Part shown: piece after piece, positions 8,729 through 17,952 of the stretch
How the letters are laid out: the number at the start of each line of letters is the position of its first letter
How positions within the stretch are numbered: the first letter of the stretch is position 1
Translations under genes and position numbers: made by a program
The notes under the pieces: model-generated
What the model was told of the DNA's origin: nothing
The model's database searches: none
Seen by the model: the letters and a program-made list of their open reading frames with translations, nothing else
Assembly: GCF_001580615.1 (NCBI RefSeq)
Contig: NZ_LHZC01000049.1
Location: forward strand, 62,001-126,000
Length of the DNA: 64,000 nucleotides
Source: Acetobacter malorum
GTDB taxonomy: Bacteria; Pseudomonadota; Alphaproteobacteria; Acetobacterales; Acetobacteraceae
Direction: 5' to 3'

Positions 8729-11466
8729 TGAGCGCCCCTCCGTCTGAAATCCGCGTAGAGGGCGTGCGCCATGCCTATAATGGCCGCGACGTTCTGCATG
8801 ATGTTTCACTCACCCTCCCCGCCGGGCAGACCATTGCCTTTGTCGGGCCGGATGGCGTGGGCAAATCCACCTTGCTGGGGCTGATTGCCGGCGTACGGCA
8901 CCTGCAAACCGGCAGCATCCACACGCTGGGCGTGGATGTCAGCAACAAGGCCGAGCGCGAGGCGTTTCTCACCCGCCTCGCCTTCATGCCGCAGGGCTTA
9001 GGGAAAAACCTCTATCCAACCCTGTCCGTGCGCGAGAATATCGACTTCTTTGGTCGCCTGTTCGCGCTGGATGCCACCACCCGCGCCAATCGCATCACGC
9101 ACCTGCTAGACTCAACCGGCCTTGCCCCCTTCCCCAACCGGCCCGCAGGCCAGCTCTCGGGTGGCATGAAGCAGAAGGTCAGCCTGTGCTGCTCTCTGGT
9201 CCATAACCCAGATCTGCTTATTCTGGATGAACCGACCACCGGTGTGGACCCGCTCTCCCGCCGCCAGTTCTGGGCGCTGGTGGACCAGATGCGCGCCGAG
9301 CGGCCCTCCATGACCGTAATTGTCTCCACCGCCTATATGGATGAAGCCGAGCGCTTTTCCTGGCTGGTCGCCATGAATGACGGGCGCATTCTGGCCTCGG
9401 CCCCCACAGCAGACGTCAAAAAGCAGACCGGCACCACGACGGTGGAGGCCGCCTATACCTCCATGCTGCCGGAAGCGGACCAGAAGGAAATTTCCGACTT
9501 CACCATCCCGCCTTATCAGGATGATGGCAGGCCGCCTGTTATCGATGCGGAAAATCTGATCCGCCAGTTCGGCTCCTTCAAAGCGGTTGATAACGTCAGC
9601 TTCCGCATCAAACGCGGCGAGATTTTCGGCTTCCTTGGCTCCAATGGCTGCGGGAAGTCCACCACCATGAAGATGCTGACCGGCCTGCTGGACATTACCA
9701 GTGGTACGGCCACCCTGTTTGGCCGCAAGGTCACACCGGGCGACATGTCCACGCGCATGCGCATTGGCTACATGTCTCAGGGCTTCTCGCTGTATGAAGA
9801 ACTGACTGTCCGACAGAACCTGATGCTTCAGGCTGAGCTGTTCCGCCTGCCCGTGGCGGAGGCCAAAAAGCGCGTCGCAGAAATGCTTTCAAGCTTCAAG
9901 CTGGAGGAACAGGCCGACAGCCGCCCCACCGGCCTACCGCTCGGCATCCGTCAACGCCTTCAGCTTGCCGCTGCCTGCATCAACACGCCGGACATTCTCA
10001 TTCTGGATGAGCCCACCTCCGGCGTGGACCCGGCTGCGCGGGACATGTTCTGGAAACATCTCGTCGCCCTCTCGCGTGACCAGCATGTGACCATTTTTGT
10101 GTCCACCCACTTCATGAATGAAGCCGCGCGGTGTGACCGCATTTCCCTGATGGACAAGGGTAAGGTTCTGGCCATGGGCACACCGGATGAGATCATTCAG
10201 GAAGCCCACGCTGCCACGCTGGAAGATGCGTTCATCGCGTTTCTCGAGCATGCCGGTAATAGCGTCAACGCCGCCAGCACGCCACAGCAACAGGCTCCGG
10301 CCAGCACTGCTCCGGCCAGCAAAATTCCACCCTACATCCGCTGGTTTTCACGCTGCTGGGCTTTTGCCCGGCGAGAGGCCGTGGAACTGACGCGCGACCG
10401 CCTGCGCCTGATGTTCGCCATCCTTGGCCCGACCATCCTGCTGCTCATTTCGGCCTATAGCGTCTCGTTTGACATCAACACCATTCGCTACACCGTAGCG
10501 GATTACGACCACACCCACGCCAGCCGGGAACTTGTCGAACAGTTCCGCGGGTCGCACTATTTCCATGAGACCGCCTATTCTCCAGACCGGGAGACTGTGG
10601 AAACCCGTATTCGGCAGGGTCAGGTCGCCCTCGGGCTGGATATCCCCGATGGCTTCGGGCGGGATCTGGCCGCAGGCCGTAACCCGACAGTCGGCGTAGT
10701 GATTGATGGCGCAATGCCGTTCCTCAGCGCCAACGTCCGCGCCTATGTGGATGCCGTGCTGCTGACCTACGCCGCCAGCATGCAGAAAACTCTGCCACCC
10801 TCCGCTATGGCGCATCTGACACCCGTGAATATTGTGCCGCGCTTTGTCTATAATCAGGAATTCCGCAGCATTTACGCCATGACACCGGGCACCATCATGC
10901 TCGCCCTGATCCTCATCCCCACCATGCTGACAGCGCTTGGCGTGGTGCGGGAGAAGGAGATTGGCTCCATCATGAACCTGTATGCCTCCCCGGCCAGTTC
11001 CGGGCAGTATCTGGTGGGCAAGCAACTGCCTTATGTGGCGCTGGCCATCATTGCCTATCTGGTGCTGGTCGTGTTGTCGGTCACTGTGCTGGGCGTGCCG
11101 CTCAAAGGGTCCTTCATTGGTCTGACCATCGGGGCGCTGCTCTATATTCTGGCCTGCACCGGACTGGGGCTGCTGATTTCAACCTTCGTCAGCTCTCAGG
11201 TGGCCGCCATTTTTGGCACGGCCATTATCTGCCTGATCATGTCCGCCAACTTCTCTGGCCTGCTCTATCCTATTTCTACTCTTACAGGTGTGACCTACTA
11301 CCTTGCCGAGACGTTCCCGGCCTCATGGTTCCAGCTCATCTGTCTGGGCAGCTTTACAAAGGGGCTGGGGGTCACGTCCTTCCTCTCCATGTATGCCGCT
11401 CTGGGAACATTTGCGGCAGTTTACATGCTGGGCGCACGCCTTTTCCTTAAGAAGCAGGATTCATAA
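8728..11466 (+). CDS. rbbA: ABC transporter: two ATPase domains fused to an ABC-2 permease (RbbA/YhiH type)
   Basis: 912 residues, almost exactly the length of E. coli RbbA. First ATPase: Walker A GPDGVGKST (40-48), signature LSGGMKQK (about 143), Walker B ILDEPTTGVD (about 166). Second ATPase: Walker A GSNGCGKST (about 305), Walker B ILDEPTSGVD, but the signature reads LPLGIRQR (about 403), so LSGG is degenerate. The C-terminal third (about 550-912) is an ABC-2 permease with a large periplasmic loop and five to six membrane segments. It should work with the separate permease that follows and with the HlyD adaptor. In E. coli RbbA has also been tied to ribosomes; nothing here tests that. Confidence 0.9.
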   Translation: MSAPPSEIRVEGVRHAYNGRDVLHDVSLTLPAGQTIAFVGPDGVGKSTLLGLIAGVRHLQTGSIHTLGVDVSNKAEREAFLTRLAFMPQGLGKNLYPTLSVRENIDFFGRLFALDATTRANRITHLLDSTGLAPFPNRPAGQLSGGMKQKVSLCCSLVHNPDLLILDEPTTGVDPLSRRQFWALVDQMRAERPSMTVIVSTAYMDEAERFSWLVAMNDGRILASAPTADVKKQTGTTTVEAAYTSMLPEADQKEISDFTIPPYQDDGRPPVIDAENLIRQFGSFKAVDNVSFRIKRGEIFGFLGSNGCGKSTTMKMLTGLLDITSGTATLFGRKVTPGDMSTRMRIGYMSQGFSLYEELTVRQNLMLQAELFRLPVAEAKKRVAEMLSSFKLEEQADSRPTGLPLGIRQRLQLAAACINTPDILILDEPTSGVDPAARDMFWKHLVALSRDQHVTIFVSTHFMNEAARCDRISLMDKGKVLAMGTPDEIIQEAHAATLEDAFIAFLEHAGNSVNAASTPQQQAPASTAPASKIPPYIRWFSRCWAFARREAVELTRDRLRLMFAILGPTILLLISAYSVSFDINTIRYTVADYDHTHASRELVEQFRGSHYFHETAYSPDRETVETRIRQGQVALGLDIPDGFGRDLAAGRNPTVGVVIDGAMPFLSANVRAYVDAVLLTYAASMQKTLPPSAMAHLTPVNIVPRFVYNQEFRSIYAMTPGTIMLALILIPTMLTALGVVREKEIGSIMNLYASPASSGQYLVGKQLPYVALAIIAYLVLVVLSVTVLGVPLKGSFIGLTIGALLYILACTGLGLLISTFVSSQVAAIFGTAIICLIMSANFSGLLYPISTLTGVTYYLAETFPASWFQLICLGSFTKGLGVTSFLSMYAALGTFAAVYMLGARLFLKKQDS

Positions 11467-12593
11467 TGCTGCGCTGGGTCATGAATGTCGGCCTGCTGTG
11501 CCGCAAGGAATTCTACAGCCTGATGCGGGACTTCGTCCTGATAGGGCTGATTGTCTTTTCCTTCTCCTTCGCCATTGTGCTGGTGGCGCATGGCGTGAAG
11601 ATTGACGTCTCCAACGCTACCGTGGCGTTTATTGATGAGGATCATTCCGCCCTCTCCCGCCAGCTCCGCTCCGTGGTGCTGCCACCTTATTTCAAGCCGC
11701 CAACCCTCACGGACCGCGCCAACAGCAAGGCCGGCATGGATAACGGCACCTATAACTTTGTAATTGATATTCCACCCCGCTTTGAGGCGGACACACTGGC
11801 AGGCCGCACCCCGGATATACAGGAACTGATTGACGCCACCGCCATGACACAGGCTGGGCTAGGCGCTGTCTATTTGCAGAAGATTTTTATGGGGGAAGTG
11901 CAGGCTCAGCTACATTCACCCAACCTGAGCAAGCTGATGCCCTTCCACGGGGAAAGCCGTATCCGCTTCAACCCCAATAGTGAATCCGCATGGTTCACCT
12001 CCGTCATGCAGGTCGTCACCAACGCAACGGTTCTTTCTATTGTTCTGGTCGGCGCTGCTGTTATCCGTGAACGGGAACACGGCACCATTGAGCATCTGCT
12101 GGTGCTGCCCGTCTCCGCCAGTCAGATTGCTGTGGGCAAAATTCTGGCCAATGGCGCGGTCATCCTTGTTGCCAGCCTGCTCTCCCTCTGGCTGACGGTG
12201 CATTTGTGGCTTGGGGTGCCCATTGCGGGTAGCCCGCTTCTGTTTGCCGCCTGCCTCATTCTGTATCTTTTTTCCGTCACGTCTCTGGGCATGATGCTGG
12301 CCACCATTGCGCCCAACATGCCGCAGTTCGGGCTGCTGGTGGTGCCGGTGTATGCCGTGGCCTATCTGCTTTCCGGCGCGGCCACCCCGGTTGAAAGCAT
12401 GCCGGACCTTGTGCAGTCCCTCGTGCGGTTTTTCCCCACGACCCAGTTCGTGAAAATCTCACAATCCATCCTGTATCGCGGTGCTGGCCTTGAGAGTATC
12501 TGGCCCTCGCTGCTGGCCATTGTGTTCTCTTCCACTCTTTTTCTTGCCATGGCGCTGCTCCGCTTCCGCTCCATGCTTGCCCGTCAGGACTGA
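11466..12593 (+). CDS. ABC-2 type permease (YhhJ-like)
   Basis: 375 residues, the same length as E. coli YhhJ. One N-terminal membrane helix (about 22-42), a periplasmic domain of about 140 residues (FIDEDHSALSRQ near its start), then about five membrane segments, including VVTNATVLSIVLVGAAVIRE, followed by the EHGTIEHLLVLPVSA coupling region typical of ABC-2 exporters. Its first ATG overlaps the stop of the RbbA-type gene by one base (taATGctg) and its stop abuts the outer-membrane factor gene, so translation is likely coupled. It probably pairs with the permease half of the RbbA-type protein. Confidence 0.88.
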   Translation: MLRWVMNVGLLCRKEFYSLMRDFVLIGLIVFSFSFAIVLVAHGVKIDVSNATVAFIDEDHSALSRQLRSVVLPPYFKPPTLTDRANSKAGMDNGTYNFVIDIPPRFEADTLAGRTPDIQELIDATAMTQAGLGAVYLQKIFMGEVQAQLHSPNLSKLMPFHGESRIRFNPNSESAWFTSVMQVVTNATVLSIVLVGAAVIREREHGTIEHLLVLPVSASQIAVGKILANGAVILVASLLSLWLTVHLWLGVPIAGSPLLFAACLILYLFSVTSLGMMLATIAPNMPQFGLLVVPVYAVAYLLSGAATPVESMPDLVQSLVRFFPTTQFVKISQSILYRGAGLESIWPSLLAIVFSSTLFLAMALLRFRSMLARQD

Positions 12594-14042
12594 ATGCCGA
12601 TGTCTTTTTCAGCACCTTCCGCCCGCCTGCTGCTCACCACGCTCCTGTGCTCGGGTGTGGTCGCCTGCTCCCCTTTCAAGACCGAGATGCCTGCCTCGCA
12701 GGTCGCTGTGCCCACCCAATTCACTGCCGCTCCTGTCTCCACGCAGGCCACAGACCTCACCGCGTGGTGGACCGCCTGGCAGGACCCGCTGCTGAACCAG
12801 CTTGTGCAGCAGGCTCTGGCGGCTAACCCGGATATCCGGGTAGCGCAGGCCCGCGTGCAGGAATCCCGCGCCTATACGCAGATGGCTAAATCCGCCCTGT
12901 ATCCGACCATTGGGGCCACAGCAGGCATGATGGGCGGAGGGATGGACTGGCGGCACCCTGTTCCACCGCTGATGAAAATGGCAGCGCCAAATATTCAGGA
13001 CCCCGCAACAGATGGGCACCTTGCGGGCATCGCCATGGCGTGGGAGCCGGATATCTGGGGCGGCAATCTGGCCAGAAAACGCGGCGCAAAGCAGATGGCG
13101 CTGGCATCAGAAGAGATGCTGCACGGCACCCATATGGCGATTGCCGCGGATGTTGCGGCCAATTACGTAACGGCACGCGGCCTGCAACAGCGCATTGTGC
13201 TGCTGGACCAGTCCGTCAGCACACTTCAGTCCCTTCTGCGCTACGCCACGGCCCGCTTTGATGCCGGGCAGACTACGCAGGCGGATCTGGAAACCATCCG
13301 CGGCCAGATTGCGCAGGCGCAGGCGCAACGCCCCATGCTGGTCTCCTCTCTGGATGCCTGCCGCCACCGGCTCGCCGTTCTCTCCGGCCAGCCGCCCGAA
13401 CAGGCCCCGGACCTCTCTACTCCGGCCCAGTATCGCGTTCCGGCCCCACCAGCGACCACACTGCCCTCCACCGTTCTGGAACGCCGGCCAGATGTCCGGC
13501 TGGAAAAGCATGTTCTGGAAGCCAATCTGCAACGGCTGATCAGCACCAAGACTGACCTCCTGCCCCGCTTCGGGCTGGAGTTTTTCGGCGGGGATGGCCG
13601 CTTGCGGTTTGACGGCATTCCCGGCGTCTCCGGCTCCGGTGGCCTGATGGCGGTTAACGCTTACCTGCCCATTTTCACCGCCGGGCGGATACAGGCCAAA
13701 ATCCGGGCGTCCAACGCCCAGTTGCATCAGGCTCTTGCCACCTATGACCAGACTGTCCTGACGGCTCTGGCGGAGGTGGAAGATGCGTATGAAAGCCGGA
13801 GCAGTGCAGACCAGAATATCACCAGCCTGACAGCAGAGGTCAGCGCACTCACACAGGCGGCCTCGCAGGCCCGTGGATTGTATGAAGGTGGCCAGTTTAC
13901 CATGCAGGACGTGCTGACAACGCGTATCAAGAAGATTGCCGCGCAGGATGATCTGGTAAGCGCGCAAACGCGGCAGGCTTTGAGCACCATTCAGCTTGCG
14001 CGCGCTCTGGGTGGCGGCTGGAACAGCCAGTCTCCGTCATAA
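12594..14042 (+). CDS. NodT-family outer-membrane efflux lipoprotein
   Basis: 482 residues. The N terminus is a lipoprotein signal ending GVVAC, so the Cys near residue 25 is the likely lipidated residue. The rest shows the two TolC-like repeats: WWTAWQDPLLNQLVQQALAAN, long A/Q-rich helices and LERRPDVRLEKHVLEANL between the repeats. It is the outer-membrane channel of the ABC efflux operon and begins immediately after the permease stop. The presence of a dedicated channel differs from the E. coli yhiI-rbbA-yhhJ locus. Confidence 0.9.
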   Translation: MPMSFSAPSARLLLTTLLCSGVVACSPFKTEMPASQVAVPTQFTAAPVSTQATDLTAWWTAWQDPLLNQLVQQALAANPDIRVAQARVQESRAYTQMAKSALYPTIGATAGMMGGGMDWRHPVPPLMKMAAPNIQDPATDGHLAGIAMAWEPDIWGGNLARKRGAKQMALASEEMLHGTHMAIAADVAANYVTARGLQQRIVLLDQSVSTLQSLLRYATARFDAGQTTQADLETIRGQIAQAQAQRPMLVSSLDACRHRLAVLSGQPPEQAPDLSTPAQYRVPAPPATTLPSTVLERRPDVRLEKHVLEANLQRLISTKTDLLPRFGLEFFGGDGRLRFDGIPGVSGSGGLMAVNAYLPIFTAGRIQAKIRASNAQLHQALATYDQTVLTALAEVEDAYESRSSADQNITSLTAEVSALTQAASQARGLYEGGQFTMQDVLTTRIKKIAAQDDLVSAQTRQALSTIQLARALGGGWNSQSPS

Positions 14043-14081
14043 CCGGCGCGCTTGCTTTCCGTAGGACATTGGAACACAAAG

Positions 14082-14102
14082 ATTATTCAAGGATTGAATA
14101 AT
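14082..14102. promoter_or_regulatory. Palindromic operator in front of tetR
   Basis: ATTATTCAA, three bases, TTGAATAAT: two perfect 9-bp arms. It lies 50 bp before the TetR gene and 40 bp after the efflux gene stop. Size and symmetry fit a TetR-family operator; a half copy (TGAATAAT) lies at the efflux operon promoter near 7650. Confidence 0.6.
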
Positions 14103-14151
14103 ACCCACCCCGTTACCCAGCCTGAAAAGGCCTGAAGGAGCCTAAAAAGAG

Positions 14152-14844
14152 TTGAGCACTAACCAGCAGCCCTCTACCCAGGACGTTCCCGTAGAAGCCC
14201 CGGTCAAACGGAAGGCCTACCGGACCTCCAAGAAGAGAGAAATGACCAGAACCTTCAAGGAGGAGGCTTTTGAGCGTGCGGCGTGGAGTGTGTTTTCAAC
14301 CATCGGGCTGGATGCGGCAACGGTGCGGGACATTGTCTCCCTGAGCAATGTCTCCCCCGGCAGCTTCTATAATTATTACAAAACTAAAGAAAAAATCTTT
14401 GATATTCTGCTGATCAAAGTTGCTGACCGCGTTAAGAACATTGTCCAGCAATCGCGTTGCCCCACGGATACTCTGGAAATGATGCTTACCAGAAGCCATG
14501 AGGCCGTTCTGCGCGAACTGATCAGCATTAACGGCGCACCCCGCTTTTTTGAACTTAACCAGCACCACATTCGCGCCCGCCTGTTCACCATGAAGGAAAC
14601 GCGGGACATGCTGGAAGACCTCAAACAGAACATCCTGCGCCTGATGCCGGTTAAATCCATCTCACCCGACCGGCTGAGCTTTATTGCCGCCACGCTTCTG
14701 ACAATGGGGCTTGAATCCCTCCTTTACATGGCGCGCAACCCGCTGCTGGATATTGATGAAACAGCCCGCCTCTCCGGCTGCATGGCCGCAGGGAATGTCC
14801 GGGGTGCTACAGCCTTCCTCTCCGGAATGCAGTCCGGAGACTGA
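14152..14844 (+). CDS. TetR/AcrR family transcriptional regulator
   Basis: 230 residues from a TTG start behind a GGAG site; an internal ATG at residue 31 (MTRTFKEEAF) is the alternative. The helix-turn-helix lies at about residues 36-82 (DAATVRDIVSLSNVSPGSFYNYYKTKEKIF), preceded by a basic, Lys/Arg-rich tail of about 30 residues that is longer than usual. The C-terminal ligand domain is divergent. It follows the efflux operon in the same direction, behind the palindrome at 14082-14102, and probably represses both itself and the ABC efflux operon. Confidence 0.88.
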   Translation: MSTNQQPSTQDVPVEAPVKRKAYRTSKKREMTRTFKEEAFERAAWSVFSTIGLDAATVRDIVSLSNVSPGSFYNYYKTKEKIFDILLIKVADRVKNIVQQSRCPTDTLEMMLTRSHEAVLRELISINGAPRFFELNQHHIRARLFTMKETRDMLEDLKQNILRLMPVKSISPDRLSFIAATLLTMGLESLLYMARNPLLDIDETARLSGCMAAGNVRGATAFLSGMQSGD

Positions 14845-15265
14845 AAAAAAACCACCTGCCTGGGGTCGCCAGACAGGCCCGGGAAAGACAGAGAACATCT
14901 CTTTCATCCTCCCAATCTTGGCATTTCTGTCCCGGATGAGAGAAAAATCGACATGATCTGCCCTTTGGGTCAGATAAAAAAAACGAATGGATCGATTTCT
15001 TTTTATTCTACTGTCCCTGACAAAGCATCCGCCAAGGCTCGTCTAAGCAAACCTGATAAAAGCGGTTTTTAAAGAACAAAATTACAAATACCATGTAAAT
15101 AAAGCGCCATGAATTTATAAATCATGAAAACGTCAAAAATTCGGACATCGTTACCCGGTTAAAATAATGTCATTGTTATCACGAATTTATGATATCATTC
15201 CAATCATCCCGTTATTTCCATACCCAACAAGATTAACTGTTATCAAAAATTCCATATTATTTATA

Positions 15266-15296
15266 GATTGACCATTTCTGTATCAATCCATATATA
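15266..15296 (+). promoter_or_regulatory. Strong promoter of the succinate-semialdehyde dehydrogenase gene with an overlapping dyad
   Basis: TTGACC (15268-15273), a 17-bp spacer and TATATA (15291-15296) form the best sigma70 promoter in the window. An inverted repeat, GATTGA at 15266-15271 and TCAATC at 15283-15288, covers the -35 box and the spacer and could be a repressor site. The region 14845-15265 upstream is AT-rich; I see no gene in it. Confidence 0.65.
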
Positions 15297-15319
15297 GATA
15301 GGCCCCAGCCGGTTACTAT

Positions 15320-15352
15320 GCCGCAAACGTGAGCAAAGCCTCCCTTTGCGGC
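15320..15352 (+). promoter_or_regulatory. Leader hairpins in the 5' untranslated region
   Basis: The transcript from the promoter above would have about 228 untranslated bases. In it GCCGCAAA (15320-15327) can pair with TTTGCGGC (15345-15352), and GCAAAG (15333-15338) can pair with CTTTGC (15344-15349). The two pairings share bases and exclude each other. I match this to no known riboswitch. Confidence 0.4.
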
Positions 15353-15530
15353 CCTTTCATGAGTTTTGCAGAAGCCCACCCCCTTTCTGCCAGAAAGTGA
15401 CCGGTCTATATTTTTCTCAGGCCTAAGGGTTGGCGATGATGCAGCGTGTCTCACTCTGCTTGTCCTGATCGGATACCGCAGCGGCGGGATCGCTCTCCTT
15501 TTCCTGTTTTTGAGTTTTTATGAGGTACTA

Positions 15531-16922
15531 ATGGCTTACGCGACAACGAACCCTTATACAGAGGAAGTGCTTGCCACTTTTCCTGAAGCCACGGATCAGG
15601 AAGTTCAGACTGCCCTTTCTGAAGCCCACGCCGCCTTTGAAAAATGGCGTGACACGTCTTTTGCTGAACGTGCGCGTATTATGAACGCCGCCGCCGCTAT
15701 TCTGCGGCGTGACATTGACAAGTATGCTCGCCTGGGCACGCTTGAAATGGGCAAGACTTTTGCTGAATCCAAAGCCGAAGTCATTCTTTCAGCCGAAATT
15801 TTTGAATATTACGCAAAATATTCCGAAGAGCTTCTGAAGCCGGAATCCCTGCCTGTAGCCGACCCGGCAACAGGCAAGGCCACGCTGGTGCATGAGCCGC
15901 TTGGTATCGTGTTTGCTGTTGAGCCGTGGAACTTCCCGTTCTATCAGGTCGTCCGCATCATCGCACCGCAGCTTTCTGCTGGTAACGCTGTGCTGCTCAA
16001 GCATGCGTCCAACCTGCCGCAGTGCGCTGCCTCCTGTGAAGATCTGATGATCGAAGCCGGGCTGCCCAAAGGCCTGTTCCGCAACCTGTACACCGCCCGC
16101 TCTCACACGGCTATGATCCTGGAAGACCCCCGCGTTTGCGGTGTAGCGCTGACGGGGTCTGAAGGTGCTGGCTCCATCATTGCTGGCGTTGCTGGTAAAG
16201 CCCTGAAAAAATCCATGATGGAACTGGGTGGCGCGGATGCGTTCATCGTTCTGGATGACGCTGACGTTGAAAAAGCCGTCAAATGGGCCGTCATGGGTCG
16301 CCACTGGAACGCTGGCCAGGTCTGTGTGTCCGCCAAGCGTCTGATTGTGGCCGATGCGATTTATGACCGCTTCCTGGACCTGTACAAAAAAGGCGTTGCC
16401 GAACTGAAGGCTGGCGACCCGATGGACCCGTCCACCACGCTGGCTCCGCTCTGCTCCCGCGCTGCGGTTGAAGATCTGCACCGTCAGGTTGAAGAAGCCA
16501 TCAAGCATGGTGCCAAAGTTGAAGCGATCGGTCAGGAAGTTCCGGAAAAAGGCACCTTCTTCCGCCCGCTGCTGATGACCGGTCTGGACGGTGAGAACGA
16601 AGCCCGTCACTGGGAATTCTTCGGCCCCGTGACGCAGCTTTACCGCGCCAAGGACGAAGCAGACGCCATCCGCATTGCCAATGACTCTCCCTACGGCCTC
16701 GGCGGCGCTGTCTTCACCAAAGACGAAGCCCGTGGTGCCCGTGTTGCCGCCAAGATCCACACCGGCATGGTCAACATCAACCACCCGCTGATCCCCAAGG
16801 CAGACCTGCCCTTCGGCGGTGTGAAGCGCTCCGGTTTCGGCCGCGAGCTGGTTGGCCTTGGCATCAAGGAATTCGTCAACCACAAGCTGATCAACATCGT
16901 CGATATCGACGCTCCGGCCTGA
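15531..16922 (+). CDS. Succinate-semialdehyde dehydrogenase (NAD(P)+), Sad/YneI-like
   Basis: 463 residues, close to E. coli Sad (462). It oxidises succinate semialdehyde to succinate in the cytoplasm. Catalytic Cys265 lies in GQVCVSAKR and the general-base Glu231 in ELGGAD; the cofactor region includes EPWNFPF (131-137) and LTGSEGAGS (208-216). The start at 15531 follows a GAGG site; the frame is open upstream to 15366 but those residues do not resemble the family. Codon choice (many CTG, GCC, AAG and ACC) suggests high expression, in line with the strong promoter. In acetic acid bacteria such enzymes can close a TCA variant through 2-oxoglutarate decarboxylase; it would also serve the GABA branch of the amine genes at 30-52 kb. 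Other aldehydes remain possible substrates. Confidence 0.85.
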   Translation: MAYATTNPYTEEVLATFPEATDQEVQTALSEAHAAFEKWRDTSFAERARIMNAAAAILRRDIDKYARLGTLEMGKTFAESKAEVILSAEIFEYYAKYSEELLKPESLPVADPATGKATLVHEPLGIVFAVEPWNFPFYQVVRIIAPQLSAGNAVLLKHASNLPQCAASCEDLMIEAGLPKGLFRNLYTARSHTAMILEDPRVCGVALTGSEGAGSIIAGVAGKALKKSMMELGGADAFIVLDDADVEKAVKWAVMGRHWNAGQVCVSAKRLIVADAIYDRFLDLYKKGVAELKAGDPMDPSTTLAPLCSRAAVEDLHRQVEEAIKHGAKVEAIGQEVPEKGTFFRPLLMTGLDGENEARHWEFFGPVTQLYRAKDEADAIRIANDSPYGLGGAVFTKDEARGARVAAKIHTGMVNINHPLIPKADLPFGGVKRSGFGRELVGLGIKEFVNHKLINIVDIDAPA

Positions 16923-16933
16923 TCACGCTTACC

Positions 16934-16963
16934 GGCAGGCTCCTTGGCGGGAGCCTGCCTTTT
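16934..16963 (+). terminator. Rho-independent terminator
   Basis: GGCAGGCTCC, a 6-base loop, GGAGCCTGCC and TTTT, 12 bp after the dehydrogenase stop. The arms match perfectly over 10 bp. Confidence 0.88.
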
Positions 16964-17003
16964 CACACAGTCTTTCTCCGCAAAATTAATCCTTCTTTTT
17001 ATT

Positions 17004-17024
17004 CATGAGACCTCGGGTTTCATG
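17004..17024. promoter_or_regulatory. Inverted repeat upstream of satP
   Basis: CATGAGACC-TCG-GGTTTCATG: 9-bp arms with one mismatch. The gap from 16964 to 17341 otherwise holds no gene I can support; a promoter for satP must lie in it but I see no clear consensus. Confidence 0.25.
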
Positions 17025-17341
17025 AGGCACCCCTTTGTGTGCAACACCTTTCCCGGAAAACAACCTTCTGCGGTTTTCTCAAAAGAGGCGCGCAAAACTA
17101 ACGCTCCCAAGGCTCCGACAAACTCAGCGTTCCATTGCGTCAGTCCGGCCTGCGCATCCTTCCCGCCGTCTCTCAGCCACTTCGGGCCGAATGTGGTCCA
17201 GTTCACCCTGAGTTCTGCGGATGATGACCGATTTGTGAGCCATCCAGAATGTGATCGGCACTCAATCCGATTTTAATATCTTTCAGCATCACGCAGCCAT
17301 AGGATCAGGCATAACAATAATAAGTAACGGGAATAAATCCG

Positions 17342-17878
17342 GTGAATAACGAAAAATTCTACGCCAATCCGGGTCCACTGGGCCTGATGGGATTTGGCAT
17401 GACGACGGTTCTCCTCAACCTTCATAATGCCGGGCTGGTTTCCATGGGATCAGCCATTCTGGCCATGGGCCTCGTTTTCGGCGGTGCCGCACAGATTTTT
17501 GCCGGGATCCTGGAGTTTTTCAACGGAAACACATTCGGACTGACGGCCTTTACATCCTACGGTGCGTTCTGGATTTCCTTTGTTCTGCTCATTGTTCTTC
17601 CCCATTTTGGGGTTATCGCTGCGTCCTCTCCCGCCCTCATTGGCAGCTATCTGCTTATATGGGGTATTTTTACCGCCATCCTTTTTATGGCCACCCTCAA
17701 AGCCTCCAAAGAACTACAGGTTATTTTTGCAACACTTGTTATTCTCTTCCTGCTACTCGCAGCTGGAGAATTCACGGGGCAGCCTATTTTCACCACCATT
17801 GCGGGCTTTGAAGGGCTTGTTTGCGGCTTTTCCGCCATCTATCTGGCAGGAAAAGAGCTGTTGCAGGTGCAAAAGTAA
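17342..17878 (+). CDS. satP: Acetate/succinate transporter of the SatP (GPR1/FUN34/YaaH) family
   Basis: 178 residues, GTG start. The family signature NPGPLGLMGFG is at residues 9-19, followed by six hydrophobic segments of about 20 residues. Members carry acetate (and succinate) across the inner membrane with protons. A dedicated acetate permease fits an acetic acid bacterium, which excretes acetate during ethanol oxidation and takes it up later. It stands alone, behind the terminator of the succinate-semialdehyde dehydrogenase gene. Confidence 0.92.
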   Translation: MNNEKFYANPGPLGLMGFGMTTVLLNLHNAGLVSMGSAILAMGLVFGGAAQIFAGILEFFNGNTFGLTAFTSYGAFWISFVLLIVLPHFGVIAASSPALIGSYLLIWGIFTAILFMATLKASKELQVIFATLVILFLLLAAGEFTGQPIFTTIAGFEGLVCGFSAIYLAGKELLQVQK

Positions 17879-17952
17879 CACAGCGCCAGACGGCAAAAAG
17901 GCGCGTCCCTTTCGTCCCTCACATGCCTTGACGTAACGACATCACCAGCCTC

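Noticed and set aside
14845-14882. Terminator after tetR
   Set aside because: A stem with one mismatch exists (CCTGCCTGG / CCAGACAGG) but there is no T run after it on the plus strand; the A run before it would only suit minus-strand transcription, and no minus-strand gene lies here.
15789-16883. 364-residue minus-strand frame opposite the succinate-semialdehyde dehydrogenase gene
   Set aside because: Its translation shows no domain, and the plus strand has all catalytic residues of the dehydrogenase in frame.
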